A stretch of DNA of 64,000 nt from Methanoregula sp. (GTDB lineage: Archaea > Halobacteriota > Methanomicrobia > Methanomicrobiales > Methanospirillaceae): contig NZ_JALOCH010000006.1 in the NCBI RefSeq assembly GCF_023227875.1, forward strand, positions 141,345 to 205,344. Reading direction: 5' to 3'. The translations under genes were made by a program, and so were the position numbers. Below the pieces are notes generated by a model, which saw nothing but the letters and a program-made list of their open reading frames with translations, did not search any database and was not told where the DNA came from. This document shows, in pieces, positions 1-9,166 of this stretch (the stretch's first letter is position 1; each line of letters begins with the position of its first letter).

Positions 1-867
1 GTGAACCTCACTTTTACCATATGCAGCTTCCAGCTCAGCATAGCTGGCAAACACCCGGTCGCCTCCGAACTTCTCCGGTCTCCTGATGGTTATCTCCGGT
101 AGCCGGGGGAAGACGTGGTGCTGGAAGATCTGGAGAATGGGGTTCTCCGCAATCTCGGGAGGACAAAATGCTTTCTGGCATTTCTTCCGGATCTCATCTT
201 CTGTGTCAGCCACAGAGATATAATTGCCTTGTGATGAGGACATCTTCTTCCCGTCGAGCCCGTTTAAGATCGGCGTATGGATGCAGACCGGTGCCTTGTA
301 CCCGAAGTGGATCAGGTGCTCGCGGGCGAGCATATGGATCTTCCGCTGGTCGATGCCACCGACCGCGGCATCGGCGCCCAGAAGAGCGATATCGGCCATC
401 TGCATGATCGGGTACACCATTTGTGAGACCGTCGGGTTGTCCATCTGCCGCCCGACCTCGTCCATGCTCCGCGTTGCCCGGTTCAGGGTGATCTCCTGCG
501 CAAGCCGGAGCACCAGCAGCTGGTATTCCCGGTCAAGCTGGAATTCTGATCCCAGGACATACTTCACGTTCTTGAGACCAAGCCCCTCGAAGCAGCGCTT
601 GTTGTACTCGGCAAGTTCCCCGACCTTCTCCATGGTCCCTTTCCGGTTCAGGAAGGCATGGAGATCGGCAAGAAGTACGGTTACCTCAAAACCGGCAGCC
701 TGGAGATCTACCAGTTTGTTGATCGTGACGAGATGGCCGAGATGGATCTCGCCGCTCGGTTCGTAACCGGCATATACCCGTTTTGTGGGCTGTAAAAGAA
801 GCGCCCGGAGATCGTCATCGGTGACGATTTCGACAGTGTTCCGGGTAACACGCTCGTATGCGTCCAT
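1..867 (-). CDS. tyrS: Tyrosyl-tRNA synthetase (3' end outside the window)
   Basis: Attaches tyrosine to tRNA-Tyr in the cytoplasm. The frame is open from the ATG at 867 to base 1, giving about 289 residues, so roughly the last 30 residues of an archaeal-length TyrRS are missing. The class I signature appears as HLGH in GEIHLGHLVTINKL near residues 40-50, and KMSSS follows in LDGKKMSSSQGN about 210 residues from the start. The short form with both motifs and no bacterial-type S4 tail fits archaeal TyrRS. It lies just downstream of gap on the same strand with a 25-bp gap, so it may be co-transcribed. The identification is secure; only the C-terminus is unseen. Confidence 0.93.
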   Translation of the reverse strand, partial: MDAYERVTRNTVEIVTDDDLRALLLQPTKRVYAGYEPSGEIHLGHLVTINKLVDLQAAGFEVTVLLADLHAFLNRKGTMEKVGELAEYNKRCFEGLGLKNVKYVLGSEFQLDREYQLLVLRLAQEITLNRATRSMDEVGRQMDNPTVSQMVYPIMQMADIALLGADAAVGGIDQRKIHMLAREHLIHFGYKAPVCIHTPILNGLDGKKMSSSQGNYISVADTEDEIRKKCQKAFCPPEIAENPILQIFQHHVFPRLPEITIRRPEKFGGDRVFASYAELEAAYGKSEVH

Positions 868-892
868 CAAAAAATATGGGTGATGCCGGGAG

Positions 893-1924
893 TTAATGGT
901 TATTCTGGATAGTTTTGAAATTGAGTGCGGCGTTCGTTGCGGCGATGGATTTGGCTGCATCCTTTTCGTTGCCCATCATGGCACGGATCGCGTCAACATT
1001 CTCGACAACAACATCGGCCTCCTGGTGGATGGCCTGGAAGAAGCAGAGCTCATTCTTGTTTGCGTAGATTGAATCCTCGAAGATGCAGTTCTCCCAGAGA
1101 TCGGAACGTGGACGGCCGAGGTCCATGGCAAATTCCTTGAGTTCGGCGGTGCTCTTGAGACCTGCACTCTTCTTGATGAGCCCGAGGCGGGGGTGCTTGT
1201 TAATGAGTTCGAGGACCCGTTCCTGGGAGACAGGTTTTTTCGTAGTCATCTGGATTGCATGCATGTGCATCATGGTCGTTGGCACGATCATCGCCATCGT
1301 GGTGATGGAGATGTGGGGCAGCACGGAGAGAACATCCGGGCCGTGGTGGCTTGGAACCGTGACCGGATCGAGAACAATGGCATCGATGGGCCCCTTCTTG
1401 ATCTCGCCCGGGTCGGACCCGCGGCGGACCATAATGGCGTGGACGTGGGTGACCCCGAACTCCTTGTCGATCTCATTGATGATCCGGCAGAGACCGGTGG
1501 TGTTACAGGAGACCACCCGGACAAACTGCCGCCCGATGGCATCCTTGTAGTTGCAGGACGAGTTGAAGGAGAACCCGGCCAGTTCGTGCTCCTCGCCACC
1601 CTGCCAGAGCGCCTTCTTGCCGAGTTTCTCGTACATCGCCTTGTTCGTGGCCCCGACTTTTCCGGGGGTCCCATCCACCACGACATCTGCTGCCTTGCAC
1701 ATGTCCTCAACACTGCCGGCAACCGTCAGGCCGACCTTCTCGAATGCCGCTTTCTTCGAGATATCAGCGATATACAGCGGGTATCCCCGCTGCTTTGCAA
1801 CAAAGGCCTCCGCGTTCGGGCGCGTCTTGGAGACACCGATCACTTTCATGTCTTTCTGAGCAGCCACCGCATCGGCGACGCGTTTGCCGATGGTCCCGTA
1901 CCCGTTAATGGCAACCTTGATCAT
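893..1924 (-). CDS. gap: Type II glyceraldehyde-3-phosphate dehydrogenase
   Basis: Interconverts glyceraldehyde 3-phosphate and 1,3-bisphosphoglycerate with NAD(P), mainly for gluconeogenesis in methanogens. The start at 1924 gives MIKVAINGYGTIGKRVADAV, the typical archaeal N-terminus with the Rossmann glycine motif; an in-frame ATG four codons upstream (1936) is less likely. The catalytic cysteine is in VVSCNTTGLCR near residue 140. At 343 residues it matches the archaeal type II family (about 335-345), which is distinct from bacterial GAPDH. tyrS follows immediately downstream. Confidence 0.95.
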   Translation of the reverse strand: MIKVAINGYGTIGKRVADAVAAQKDMKVIGVSKTRPNAEAFVAKQRGYPLYIADISKKAAFEKVGLTVAGSVEDMCKAADVVVDGTPGKVGATNKAMYEKLGKKALWQGGEEHELAGFSFNSSCNYKDAIGRQFVRVVSCNTTGLCRIINEIDKEFGVTHVHAIMVRRGSDPGEIKKGPIDAIVLDPVTVPSHHGPDVLSVLPHISITTMAMIVPTTMMHMHAIQMTTKKPVSQERVLELINKHPRLGLIKKSAGLKSTAELKEFAMDLGRPRSDLWENCIFEDSIYANKNELCFFQAIHQEADVVVENVDAIRAMMGNEKDAAKSIAATNAALNFKTIQNNH

Positions 1925-1936
1925 ACAATCGTACAT

Positions 1937-2547
1937 TGCGCCGGAATGGAAAAAGCTATGCGAAATGTTTGCATTGCCCGAAAGGTAAAAAATGCAGGAT
2001 GTGCACCCATGAAAATCATCTCACTCCAAAGAATGGTTGATGGGGGTCGTATAGGTACACTTCTCCGGCCCGGATCCTGGGAGGTGATATGATTTTACGT
2101 CATAAATTTTTAATCCTGACCTTCAGTCGCGGACTGCAAAAACACAAATGTACCCGTGCGACCCCCCTCAGCTGTTCTTGATCTTGAGCTAAAAGGTATA
2201 AATTTCACGTCATAAAATGTAAACTGGCGTGATGTTGAAGGGTGGGGGGGTCGCGTGGGTACAGAAAAATTTTCCCGTGCGATGGGATACAGCACCACCC
2301 ATCTCGGATTTTTCCGGTGAACTTCTTCGCGGGAACACGGAAGATTACCCTAAAATACACGAAACAATCCCGCTTTTTTAACCGGCAAAATCCGGTGGTT
2401 TGATCCTTACGCGGGAATTATTCCCTGGCTTTTCCCATGGAACGCAACAACGGTGGGTTAACCATTCGGGTAATTTTCATGGTTCAGGTATGAACCTTCG
2501 TTCATGTGCGTTTCTCCAGAACAGAAAAAGAAAAAATTTGCATGGAC
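1937..2547. other. Non-coding region with short paired repeats
   Basis: About 610 bp between gap and tsr3 with no convincing gene; a 62-codon minus-strand frame (2110-2298) shows no family features. It contains three copies of a G-run motif of the form GGGGGTCG-N5-GGTAC at 2042-2058 (plus strand), 2150-2167 (minus strand) and 2244-2262 (plus strand). Two copies of TTTYACGTCATAAA lie at 2093-2106 and 2203-2216, each about 35 bp after one of the G-run motifs. The region must include the promoter of gap. Its role is unknown. Confidence 0.6.
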
Positions 2548-3039
2548 TCAGATGAATAGCGCCTGGTACTTGACAACTTCCGTGCTGTCCTTTGCCGAGG
2601 CGTAGAGTTCGAGCGGCTCCCTGTTCACCTCAAGGAACCGGATCCCCCAGTTCACTTTCGAGAGCAGCTCGCCCGCCCGCTCCTGTTCGCCCATGATATA
2701 AAGTGCCGCTGCAACCGCTTCAACCGAGGTAAGTTTGCAGGGCTTGCCGAAATTGACGGGATTTGCGGCCATCAGGAAGGGGAGCGCCCTGCGTATCCGC
2801 CACGAGCTGATCGCACCGGTGTCGAGCACCTCCCACGAGCAGTCCAGTACGGTAAGGGATTTCACGTACCGGTCTGCGGGAGAGAGTGCCTGCTCGGCCG
2901 TGGGATCAAGAATAAGGGTATTGCGCGGGATCTGTGACAGGATCTTGAAAATTTTGAGAAAACCGGCCCGCTCAAGCTTCTTGACCGTACATTTACAGGG
3001 ATCGCAGCTGTTGTCCCGAAAGGCGTACAGGGGGATCAT
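2548..3039 (-). CDS. tsr3: Tsr3-like rRNA aminocarboxypropyltransferase (DUF367)
   Basis: Predicted to transfer the 3-amino-3-carboxypropyl group from S-adenosylmethionine to a hypermodified base of small-subunit rRNA, as eukaryotic Tsr3 does. Recognisable family blocks are LDPTAEQALSPAD, LTVLDCSWE near residue 70, and AANPVNFGKPCKLTSVEA near residues 95-110. An N-terminal DNSCDPCKCT segment is also typical of archaeal members. Length (163 residues) is normal. It is divergent from the fusion gene starting at 3070, with about 30 bp between start codons. Confidence 0.88.
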   Translation of the reverse strand: MIPLYAFRDNSCDPCKCTVKKLERAGFLKIFKILSQIPRNTLILDPTAEQALSPADRYVKSLTVLDCSWEVLDTGAISSWRIRRALPFLMAANPVNFGKPCKLTSVEAVAAALYIMGEQERAGELLSKVNWGIRFLEVNREPLELYASAKDSTEVVKYQALFI

Positions 3040-3069
3040 TGATCATCTGTGCGTGCACACACTAAAATA

Positions 3070-3927
3070 ATGTACGTGCTGTGCAGCCCTTGTATACTCA
3101 ACCCGGCCCTCCGGGCGGAGGGCATTACCAGACCCTCGGATCTCGATGCATTTGACCGCACGAAAGCCCGGTGCAAGGCGTTCGGGATCGAAATGGTCCC
3201 CCTGCCGTGCCCTGAGACGCTCTTCCTGGGACCCACCCGGAAGCCGGGCATGTTCCTTGAACGGCTGGACACCCCGGCATTCTCCCGGCTGCTGGAGACC
3301 CTGGAAGATGCGGTATGCAAGGTTATCTCTGAACGGGGACCTCCGCTCTGCATGATCGGGGTCAATTCTTCACCAACGTGCGGTGTCACAACAACATATT
3401 ACGGGAGCCGGGGGGACGAATCTCCCAAACGGCCAGGACGGGGAGTGTTTCTCTCACGCTTCCCCCGGGTCCCTGCAATGGATACGATCACGTTCTCCCG
3501 GTACAGAGTGTACCTTGCAGCACCACTCTTCTCTGAGGCGGAACGCTCCTATAACTCCCTCCTTGCAGGACTCATGAGGAAGAACCTGTTTGAGGTCTAC
3601 CTGCCGCAGGATGCCGGTGACGATTCAGCGGTCAGAGGGAAAAGCGAGCACAAACGGCTCTTCTCGAAGAACAAAAAGGTCCTTGAACAGGCAGATATCG
3701 TTGTCTCAATCATTGATGGTGCCGATGCTGATTCCGGCACGGCCTGGGAGATGGGATATGCCTATGCGCTGGGTAAACCGGTTTTTTCTCTTCGGACCGA
3801 TTTCCGCTGCGTGGGAACCTCAGAGAAGGTCAACCTGATGCTCGAACAATCTTCAAGGGTCGTCACTTCCACAGACGACCTGATTGACGCCATGGGATCC
3901 CCGTTGTTACTGCAACATGATCGATAA
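3070..3927 (+). CDS. TudS/DUF523-like domain fused to nucleoside 2-deoxyribosyltransferase-like domain
   Basis: The N-terminal half (residues about 1-115) resembles DUF523, the 2-thiouracil desulfurase family. It has cysteines in the family's three cluster-binding contexts: CSPC at 5-8, LPCPE at 47 and SSPTCG at 104, where a [4Fe-4S] cluster would bind. The C-terminal half (from about 145) starts RVYLAAPLFSEAE and contains DSGTAWEMGYAYALGKPV, the nucleoside 2-deoxyribosyltransferase core with its catalytic Glu. The ATG at 3070 is preferred over a GTG at 3049 because MYVLCSPC begins the domain directly. Together the domains suggest base or nucleoside salvage or repair; the substrate is unknown. 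Domain calls are fairly strong, the joint function is inference. Confidence 0.75.
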   Translation: MYVLCSPCILNPALRAEGITRPSDLDAFDRTKARCKAFGIEMVPLPCPETLFLGPTRKPGMFLERLDTPAFSRLLETLEDAVCKVISERGPPLCMIGVNSSPTCGVTTTYYGSRGDESPKRPGRGVFLSRFPRVPAMDTITFSRYRVYLAAPLFSEAERSYNSLLAGLMRKNLFEVYLPQDAGDDSAVRGKSEHKRLFSKNKKVLEQADIVVSIIDGADADSGTAWEMGYAYALGKPVFSLRTDFRCVGTSEKVNLMLEQSSRVVTSTDDLIDAMGSPLLLQHDR

Positions 3928-4016
3928 TGATGGTTGAAAAGAAGACCTGAAAAATCCTCGGAAACGCTGAAGCGATAAACTATATTGGACGTGTTACGCA
4001 ATAGTACTGAGTTGCT

Positions 4017-5549
4017 ATGGCGAAAAAGCGCGAGGGCCGGAAAGACCGGAAGAATACAACCGGGGTGGTTGTCTGTGATTTGGATGGGGACTATACCAGC
4101 CCTGTCCTCTCCTGTAAGGACATCACACCCGCCCATGTGAAGTCCATGGTCATGAACAGCCGGTATGTGCAGATCCTCCTCTCTCTCACGCTTATCGGCG
4201 CTATCCTGCGTTTTTTCAACCTGGGATTCAATTCTCTCTGGCTTGACGAGGCCTCGACATACACCTTTGCAAAGATGTCGATCCCTGAGATCTGGCAGGC
4301 AACCGCAGCCGGGGAGTTCAACCCCCCGCTCTTCTACTGGATTGAGCACATCATGCTCTTCTTCGGGAATAACGAGGTCATTTTAAGATTCGTCCCGGCC
4401 CTTTTTGGCGTTCTGACCATCCCCCTCGTATATTATGTGGGAAAGGAGTTCGCTGACAGGAATGTGGGGATTATTGCTGCAGCGATCTGCACGTTCTCAC
4501 CATTTCTTATCCAGTACTCCCAGGAGGCAAGGGCATACTCCATGGGGCTTTTCTTTATCGCGTTTGCCATGGTCTTTTTCTTAAAAGCGATCAAGAGCGA
4601 TAACCTGACCCACTGGATCCTCTTTGGTCTCATGTCCGCCCTCGCATTCTGGTCTCATTTCTATACGCTCGTGATCATCGGGACCCTGTTCCTGTATGCC
4701 CTTGCCGTTAAAATCCCTGAGGTCATGAAAGATATCAGGGCATTCAAACCAATTGTCGGGGCGGGAGCGGTGTTTGCCATCGTCTGCCTGCCGCTGCTCC
4801 TTGCCACGATCCAGCTCTTTGCAAAAAGGACTGCCGGAGGTCCGACGTTCGGGATCCAGGGACTGGGCATCATCCCCGAAACATTCTGGCAGTTATCCGG
4901 GTTTTCAATATGGGTAATGTACCTGTTCCTGTTCCTGTTTGTGATTGGGATTGTCCAGGCATTTCTCCTTGACAGGAACAAGGGAATCCTTCTCGTTGTC
5001 CTGATGTTCCTCCCCTTTGTGATCAGCTGGTTCCTCTCGTACCGGATCCCGATGGTGCCCCGGTATCTCATTATCCTTGCCCCGGTATTTTTTATCGGGA
5101 TCGCTCTTGCCTACAAACCCGTTTATTCCTTTATTAACAACCGCGGGGTTGTGTACGGGTTCATGGCTGTGCTGGTCCTGCTCAGTGTCGCCACGCCGTT
5201 TTATATGAGTTATTATTCGGGATACTCCAAGGAGGACTGGCGGGGTTTTTCAGGGCAGATCAACCAGATCACCCGGCCGGGAGATTTCATTGTCCTCGTT
5301 CCCGGATATATGGCCCAGCCGTTTGACTATTATTACTCCAATTCTTCCGGGCAGACATTTGAATATGGGGCATCAACGGCAGACCAGCTGGCAGCGATTG
5401 CATCATCCGGGGCCAACAATACCGTTTATTACGTGGTTACCGCCGATATCAGCTCGGCAGACCCTTCCGGCAATGCAGTCAAATGGCTTGAAGAACACAC
5501 AAAAGGGGTAGAAACAACCCCCGGCATTTACCTGTTCACATCGGGCTAA
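4017..5549 (+). CDS. Polytopic glycosyltransferase of the ArnT/PMT (GT39-like) type
   Basis: A GT-C fold membrane enzyme expected to use a lipid-phosphate sugar donor on the outer face of the membrane. The first hydrophobic segment (residues about 50-66) is followed by SLWLDEAST, whose Asp77-Glu78 pair is the canonical catalytic DE motif of this group. About ten further hydrophobic segments follow and a soluble C-terminal domain of about 110 residues ends the protein. A TATA-like element around 3977-3986 supports the ATG at 4017. The 44-residue hydrophilic extension is unusual, however, and ATGs at 4146 or 4152 remain possible. It is the first of three membrane glycan genes in a row, and the next starts 19 bp downstream. 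Confidence 0.8.
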   Translation: MAKKREGRKDRKNTTGVVVCDLDGDYTSPVLSCKDITPAHVKSMVMNSRYVQILLSLTLIGAILRFFNLGFNSLWLDEASTYTFAKMSIPEIWQATAAGEFNPPLFYWIEHIMLFFGNNEVILRFVPALFGVLTIPLVYYVGKEFADRNVGIIAAAICTFSPFLIQYSQEARAYSMGLFFIAFAMVFFLKAIKSDNLTHWILFGLMSALAFWSHFYTLVIIGTLFLYALAVKIPEVMKDIRAFKPIVGAGAVFAIVCLPLLLATIQLFAKRTAGGPTFGIQGLGIIPETFWQLSGFSIWVMYLFLFLFVIGIVQAFLLDRNKGILLVVLMFLPFVISWFLSYRIPMVPRYLIILAPVFFIGIALAYKPVYSFINNRGVVYGFMAVLVLLSVATPFYMSYYSGYSKEDWRGFSGQINQITRPGDFIVLVPGYMAQPFDYYYSNSSGQTFEYGASTADQLAAIASSGANNTVYYVVTADISSADPSGNAVKWLEEHTKGVETTPGIYLFTSG

Positions 5550-5568
5550 AGGAAATCCCTCATCCATC

Positions 5569-6705
5569 ATGTACGACCTGACGGTTATCATTCCCACGTT
5601 CAAAGAAGAGGCGAATATCCGGAATATTATCACTGAAGTGGACGCGGTTTTTCAGAAGAACACCCTGAACGGAGAAATTCTTGTCGTGGATGACGACTCG
5701 CCGGATAATACGATTGTCATCGTCAACGAACTGAAAAAGACGATGGCGAACGTCGACCTGTTGGTACGGACAACGGATCACGGGCTCTCGCAATCCGTTG
5801 CTGACGGATTTCTCCATGCGTCCTCAGATGTTTTTGTTGTCATTGATGCGGATATGTCCCATCCCCCGGCTCTGATCCCGAAGATGTACGAAGAGATCAG
5901 GGCAGGTTGCGATGTCGTCATTGGAAGCCGGTACATGGAGGGTGGCGGGATAAAAAAATGGCCCCTGAAACGAAGGATAATATCCTTAGGGGCAACGTTC
6001 CTGGGCCGGCTCCTCTTCCCCGACATCACCGACCCGGTGAGCGGCTTCTTCGCCGTCAGGAGGAGTGTTGTGGCAGAGGCGAAACTCAAGCCCCGGGGAT
6101 ACAAGATCCTCCTTGAAGTGCTGGGGAAGGGCACGTGGGAGAATGACAAGGAGATACCGTTCGAGTTCAGTGACCGGGAGATCGGGACAAGCAAGCTGAA
6201 GATCAGGACGATCATCGAGTATGCCGAGCAGGTTGCCGACATCACCCTGTACTCATTCACCCATCACCAGAGCGCTGCCTGGCGGGAATGGAAGAAAGTG
6301 TTCAAGTTCGGCATTGTGGGGATTTCCGGCATTATTGTGAATCTTGGAATCCTGTTTCTCCTTGTTGAATATACCTGTCTTAACGAATATACTGACAATT
6401 TTATTGCAATTGCTATTGCAGGTGCTGTTGCAATAGAAATTTCTATCCTGAATAATTTTATCTGGAATGATCTCTGGACGTTCCATTCTCAGGAGAACAG
6501 GAAATATTCCAGCAGGTGGCACCGCCTGGTTGCATTCAATATCGTTTCAGCCGGAGGTGCTGCAATCAACTGGGGGGTTTTACTGATACTGACTGGCAGT
6601 TTTGGATTCTATTATATGGCCGCCCAGTTTATCGGGACACTCATCGGGTTTATCTGGAATTTTACAGTAAACCGCCGGTTCACGTGGGGAAGGACCAGCG
6701 AATAA
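5569..6705 (+). CDS. Dolichyl-phosphate mannose synthase-like GT2 fused to GtrA membrane domain
   Basis: The N-terminal 230 residues are a GT2 glycosyltransferase: VIIPTFKEEANI, VVDDDSPDN, and DADMSHPPALIP with the metal-binding DXD, then DVVIGSRYMEGG. This is the Dpm1-type enzyme that moves a sugar from a nucleotide donor to dolichyl or polyprenyl phosphate. Residues about 240-375 form a GtrA-like domain of four hydrophobic helices, thought to help flip or hold the lipid-linked sugar. The fusion is common in archaea. It would supply the lipid-linked sugar for the GT39-type enzyme encoded just upstream. Confidence 0.88.
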   Translation: MYDLTVIIPTFKEEANIRNIITEVDAVFQKNTLNGEILVVDDDSPDNTIVIVNELKKTMANVDLLVRTTDHGLSQSVADGFLHASSDVFVVIDADMSHPPALIPKMYEEIRAGCDVVIGSRYMEGGGIKKWPLKRRIISLGATFLGRLLFPDITDPVSGFFAVRRSVVAEAKLKPRGYKILLEVLGKGTWENDKEIPFEFSDREIGTSKLKIRTIIEYAEQVADITLYSFTHHQSAAWREWKKVFKFGIVGISGIIVNLGILFLLVEYTCLNEYTDNFIAIAIAGAVAIEISILNNFIWNDLWTFHSQENRKYSSRWHRLVAFNIVSAGGAAINWGVLLILTGSFGFYYMAAQFIGTLIGFIWNFTVNRRFTWGRTSE

Positions 6706-6748
6706 CCTGTAGAAATATATTTTTACTAACCTCTTCAACGAATATTCG

Positions 6749-9040
6749 ATGGATCTCATCGGATCGATAAAAAAAAGGACAAATGATCTCACACACTCTC
6801 ATTTGATCTATTATGTATTTCCCGTTCTGCTGATCGCAATCCTCTATTATTCGGTATTCAGTTCACCATCGGCATATATTGGCGAATGGCACGATATCAT
6901 CTCCAACTCCCTGCAGTATACGCAGTTTGAGACAAATCTGTTCTCGCAGTGGAACAACCTCTGGTCCGGCGGGTTCCCCACCACGGCAAGCCCCGGATCC
7001 GACAAATACTATATCCTCACGTTCCCTTTCTACCTCGTCTTTCACGACCTGACCATCGTGAACATCGTTATCCTGCTCCATATCCTGATAGCGTATTTTG
7101 CCTTCTTCAAGCTCGGTTCACTGGTCTGTAAAAATTACGATCTCCTGACAATCTTCTCCCTGATCTTTGCGTTTTCCGGTATGATCCTTGCGAGGATCGA
7201 TACCGGTCATCACCTCATCCTTTACGGGCTGGTCTGGATCCCTCTCCTGTTTTATTTCTTCCTGAAGATCATGGTGTTCGACCGCCCCACGATCCTGAAT
7301 GTGATCGGGCTCTCGGTCGTCTCCATGCTGGTTTATTTTACCGGGAACATCTACCACTTCGTCTTTGCCTATCTCATCATCCTTGTCTTTTTCCTCTATT
7401 ACGTTGTGCAGGGAAAAGTCTCCCGGAAAATTCTGGTATTTTTATTTCTGTCAGTTTTATTGACAACGCTCCTTGCTGCGATAAAAGCAGTTCCGGACCT
7501 GATTGTATCGAATTCTCTTGTCAGGATCGATCCGATCAATCCATTTGAGGGAGGTGGGTCCATTGGTACTGACCTGGCGGCCTTTATTTTCGGGACGGCA
7601 ACCTCTCCCAGATTCTCTGTTGAGGAAACCTGTATCCTCATTGGAGTACTTCCCCTCCTCCTGATGATTCTTGCCTGGGTATATGGTAAAAGGGAGATTG
7701 CGATACCCTCTTTTTTTGCAATGCTCTTCGCCATGATTTGGTCAGACGGGGGAAATAACCTGCTCTCGTTTATTCACCTGTTCCCGATTGTCAGTGGATT
7801 CAGGGTCCCCGGACGGATTTTCGGTGCATTGTTGCCCATTGTGCTCCTGATGGCGCTCTATGGAGCCTGGATTGTTTTCAATAAATTGAAATCCGGCGAA
7901 TCGTTCCTCTTGTCCCAGGACCAGCGACGATCTGTTCGGATCGGTGTCGGTCTCGTGGCCCTCGTCTTTTTCTGTGAACTGCCCTATTTCAGCCTCCCCT
8001 CGTCCGAGTCCATCATCTCCGTCATTCTTATTGGTGCCTTTATCCTCCTCCTCTATCTCCAGAAAGCGACAATTAAGAATCTCCTGTATTTTTTTATCTT
8101 CGCACTTGCCCTGAATCTCCTTATTCTTGTCATGCTGAATGCGGCAACAATTACCGATGACGTAATCAAGCTCCTCATTATCGGGGGTCTCCTCTTCGCC
8201 TTTTTTTTCATCACCAGGAGAAAATACCAGAAAAATCCCCGTTGCCATGCATTCTATTGCCTTCTTGTACTCGGGATTTTTGTGATGATGGCCGGTTCAA
8301 TCTCCTTCGTGAACACATACACCCCCCCGTTTGATAACAGTCCGGCAATTGACGTAATATCGGCAATCAATAAATCCGGGTCAGAAAATCCCCAGGTATG
8401 GGTTTATGAGAACGGCTGGGCGTTTCAGCACATGGATTTCACCTATTGGGATGTCATGAATGGTCTTCATCCTGCAAGCCTGTATCTCCCGTACTACCTC
8501 GATACGGCAATCCCGGTTGCCATTGGCATCGGAAACGTGACATATTACACATCTGATTATCTGGTTGATACCGCGTATCTTGAGAACGGAAACGAGAATC
8601 TTCCCGAAGTGACATTCAAGGTCAATAATATCTCAGTATTCAAGCCGGATCATGTTCTGCCGAATGCATTTGTTGTCAGGAATGAACAGCTGATTCCTGC
8701 CACGATTGAAAAATTCACTCCTGATGAAGTGACACTTTCCGGGCAGTTCCGGACCGGGGATGTTGCAGGTCTGAAGACCTCCTATTACCCGGGATGGATG
8801 ATGAACGGGCAGGACACATCGAATAGCGGAAATCTGGTCAGTGTACGGATACCTTCGGAGACATCATCAGTCACCTTCAGATACGATCCTCTCGATGTAA
8901 AATTCGGTGCGCTTTTAAGTGGAATTGGACTCCTTCTTGTAATTGTGATTATCATGAAGCGCAGGAACATTGAACTTTATCTTGATAAGACCGGCAGGAC
9001 ACCTGTTCAGGATTCGGAGAGAAAAAAGAAGAAACGATAA
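6749..9040 (+). CDS. Large multi-spanning membrane protein, YfhO/GT-C-like
   Basis: A 763-residue protein with about 13 hydrophobic segments up to residue 520, an extracytoplasmic domain of about 190 residues, then one last hydrophobic helix and a basic tail (KKKKR). The N-terminal loop between the first two helices (SSPSAYIGEWHDIISNSLQY) and the overall architecture resemble YfhO-type GT-C proteins involved in polymer glycosylation. No single catalytic motif is certain. It follows the two glycosyltransferase genes with a 43-bp gap, so a role in surface glycan or N-glycan assembly is a context-based inference. Confidence 0.6.
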   Translation: MDLIGSIKKRTNDLTHSHLIYYVFPVLLIAILYYSVFSSPSAYIGEWHDIISNSLQYTQFETNLFSQWNNLWSGGFPTTASPGSDKYYILTFPFYLVFHDLTIVNIVILLHILIAYFAFFKLGSLVCKNYDLLTIFSLIFAFSGMILARIDTGHHLILYGLVWIPLLFYFFLKIMVFDRPTILNVIGLSVVSMLVYFTGNIYHFVFAYLIILVFFLYYVVQGKVSRKILVFLFLSVLLTTLLAAIKAVPDLIVSNSLVRIDPINPFEGGGSIGTDLAAFIFGTATSPRFSVEETCILIGVLPLLLMILAWVYGKREIAIPSFFAMLFAMIWSDGGNNLLSFIHLFPIVSGFRVPGRIFGALLPIVLLMALYGAWIVFNKLKSGESFLLSQDQRRSVRIGVGLVALVFFCELPYFSLPSSESIISVILIGAFILLLYLQKATIKNLLYFFIFALALNLLILVMLNAATITDDVIKLLIIGGLLFAFFFITRRKYQKNPRCHAFYCLLVLGIFVMMAGSISFVNTYTPPFDNSPAIDVISAINKSGSENPQVWVYENGWAFQHMDFTYWDVMNGLHPASLYLPYYLDTAIPVAIGIGNVTYYTSDYLVDTAYLENGNENLPEVTFKVNNISVFKPDHVLPNAFVVRNEQLIPATIEKFTPDEVTLSGQFRTGDVAGLKTSYYPGWMMNGQDTSNSGNLVSVRIPSETSSVTFRYDPLDVKFGALLSGIGLLLVIVIIMKRRNIELYLDKTGRTPVQDSERKKKKR

Positions 9041-9166
9041 TCAAGAACGGGACGTCCCGGTTTTGAGGGGAGCACGCGACCATTTCCCGATTCCGAATCA
9101 TTTTTCCTGACATGGGTCTGCTGTTAAAAAATCCTCATATTCTCAGCCAACCAACTATCAGGTATC

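Noticed and set aside
1193..2092. 299-codon plus-strand frame opposite gap
   Set aside because: Antisense of a clear type II GAPDH and lacking any family features.
2110..2298. 62-codon minus-strand frame in the gap-tsr3 spacer
   Set aside because: Overlaps the short DNA repeats, has no homology features and no clear start signals.
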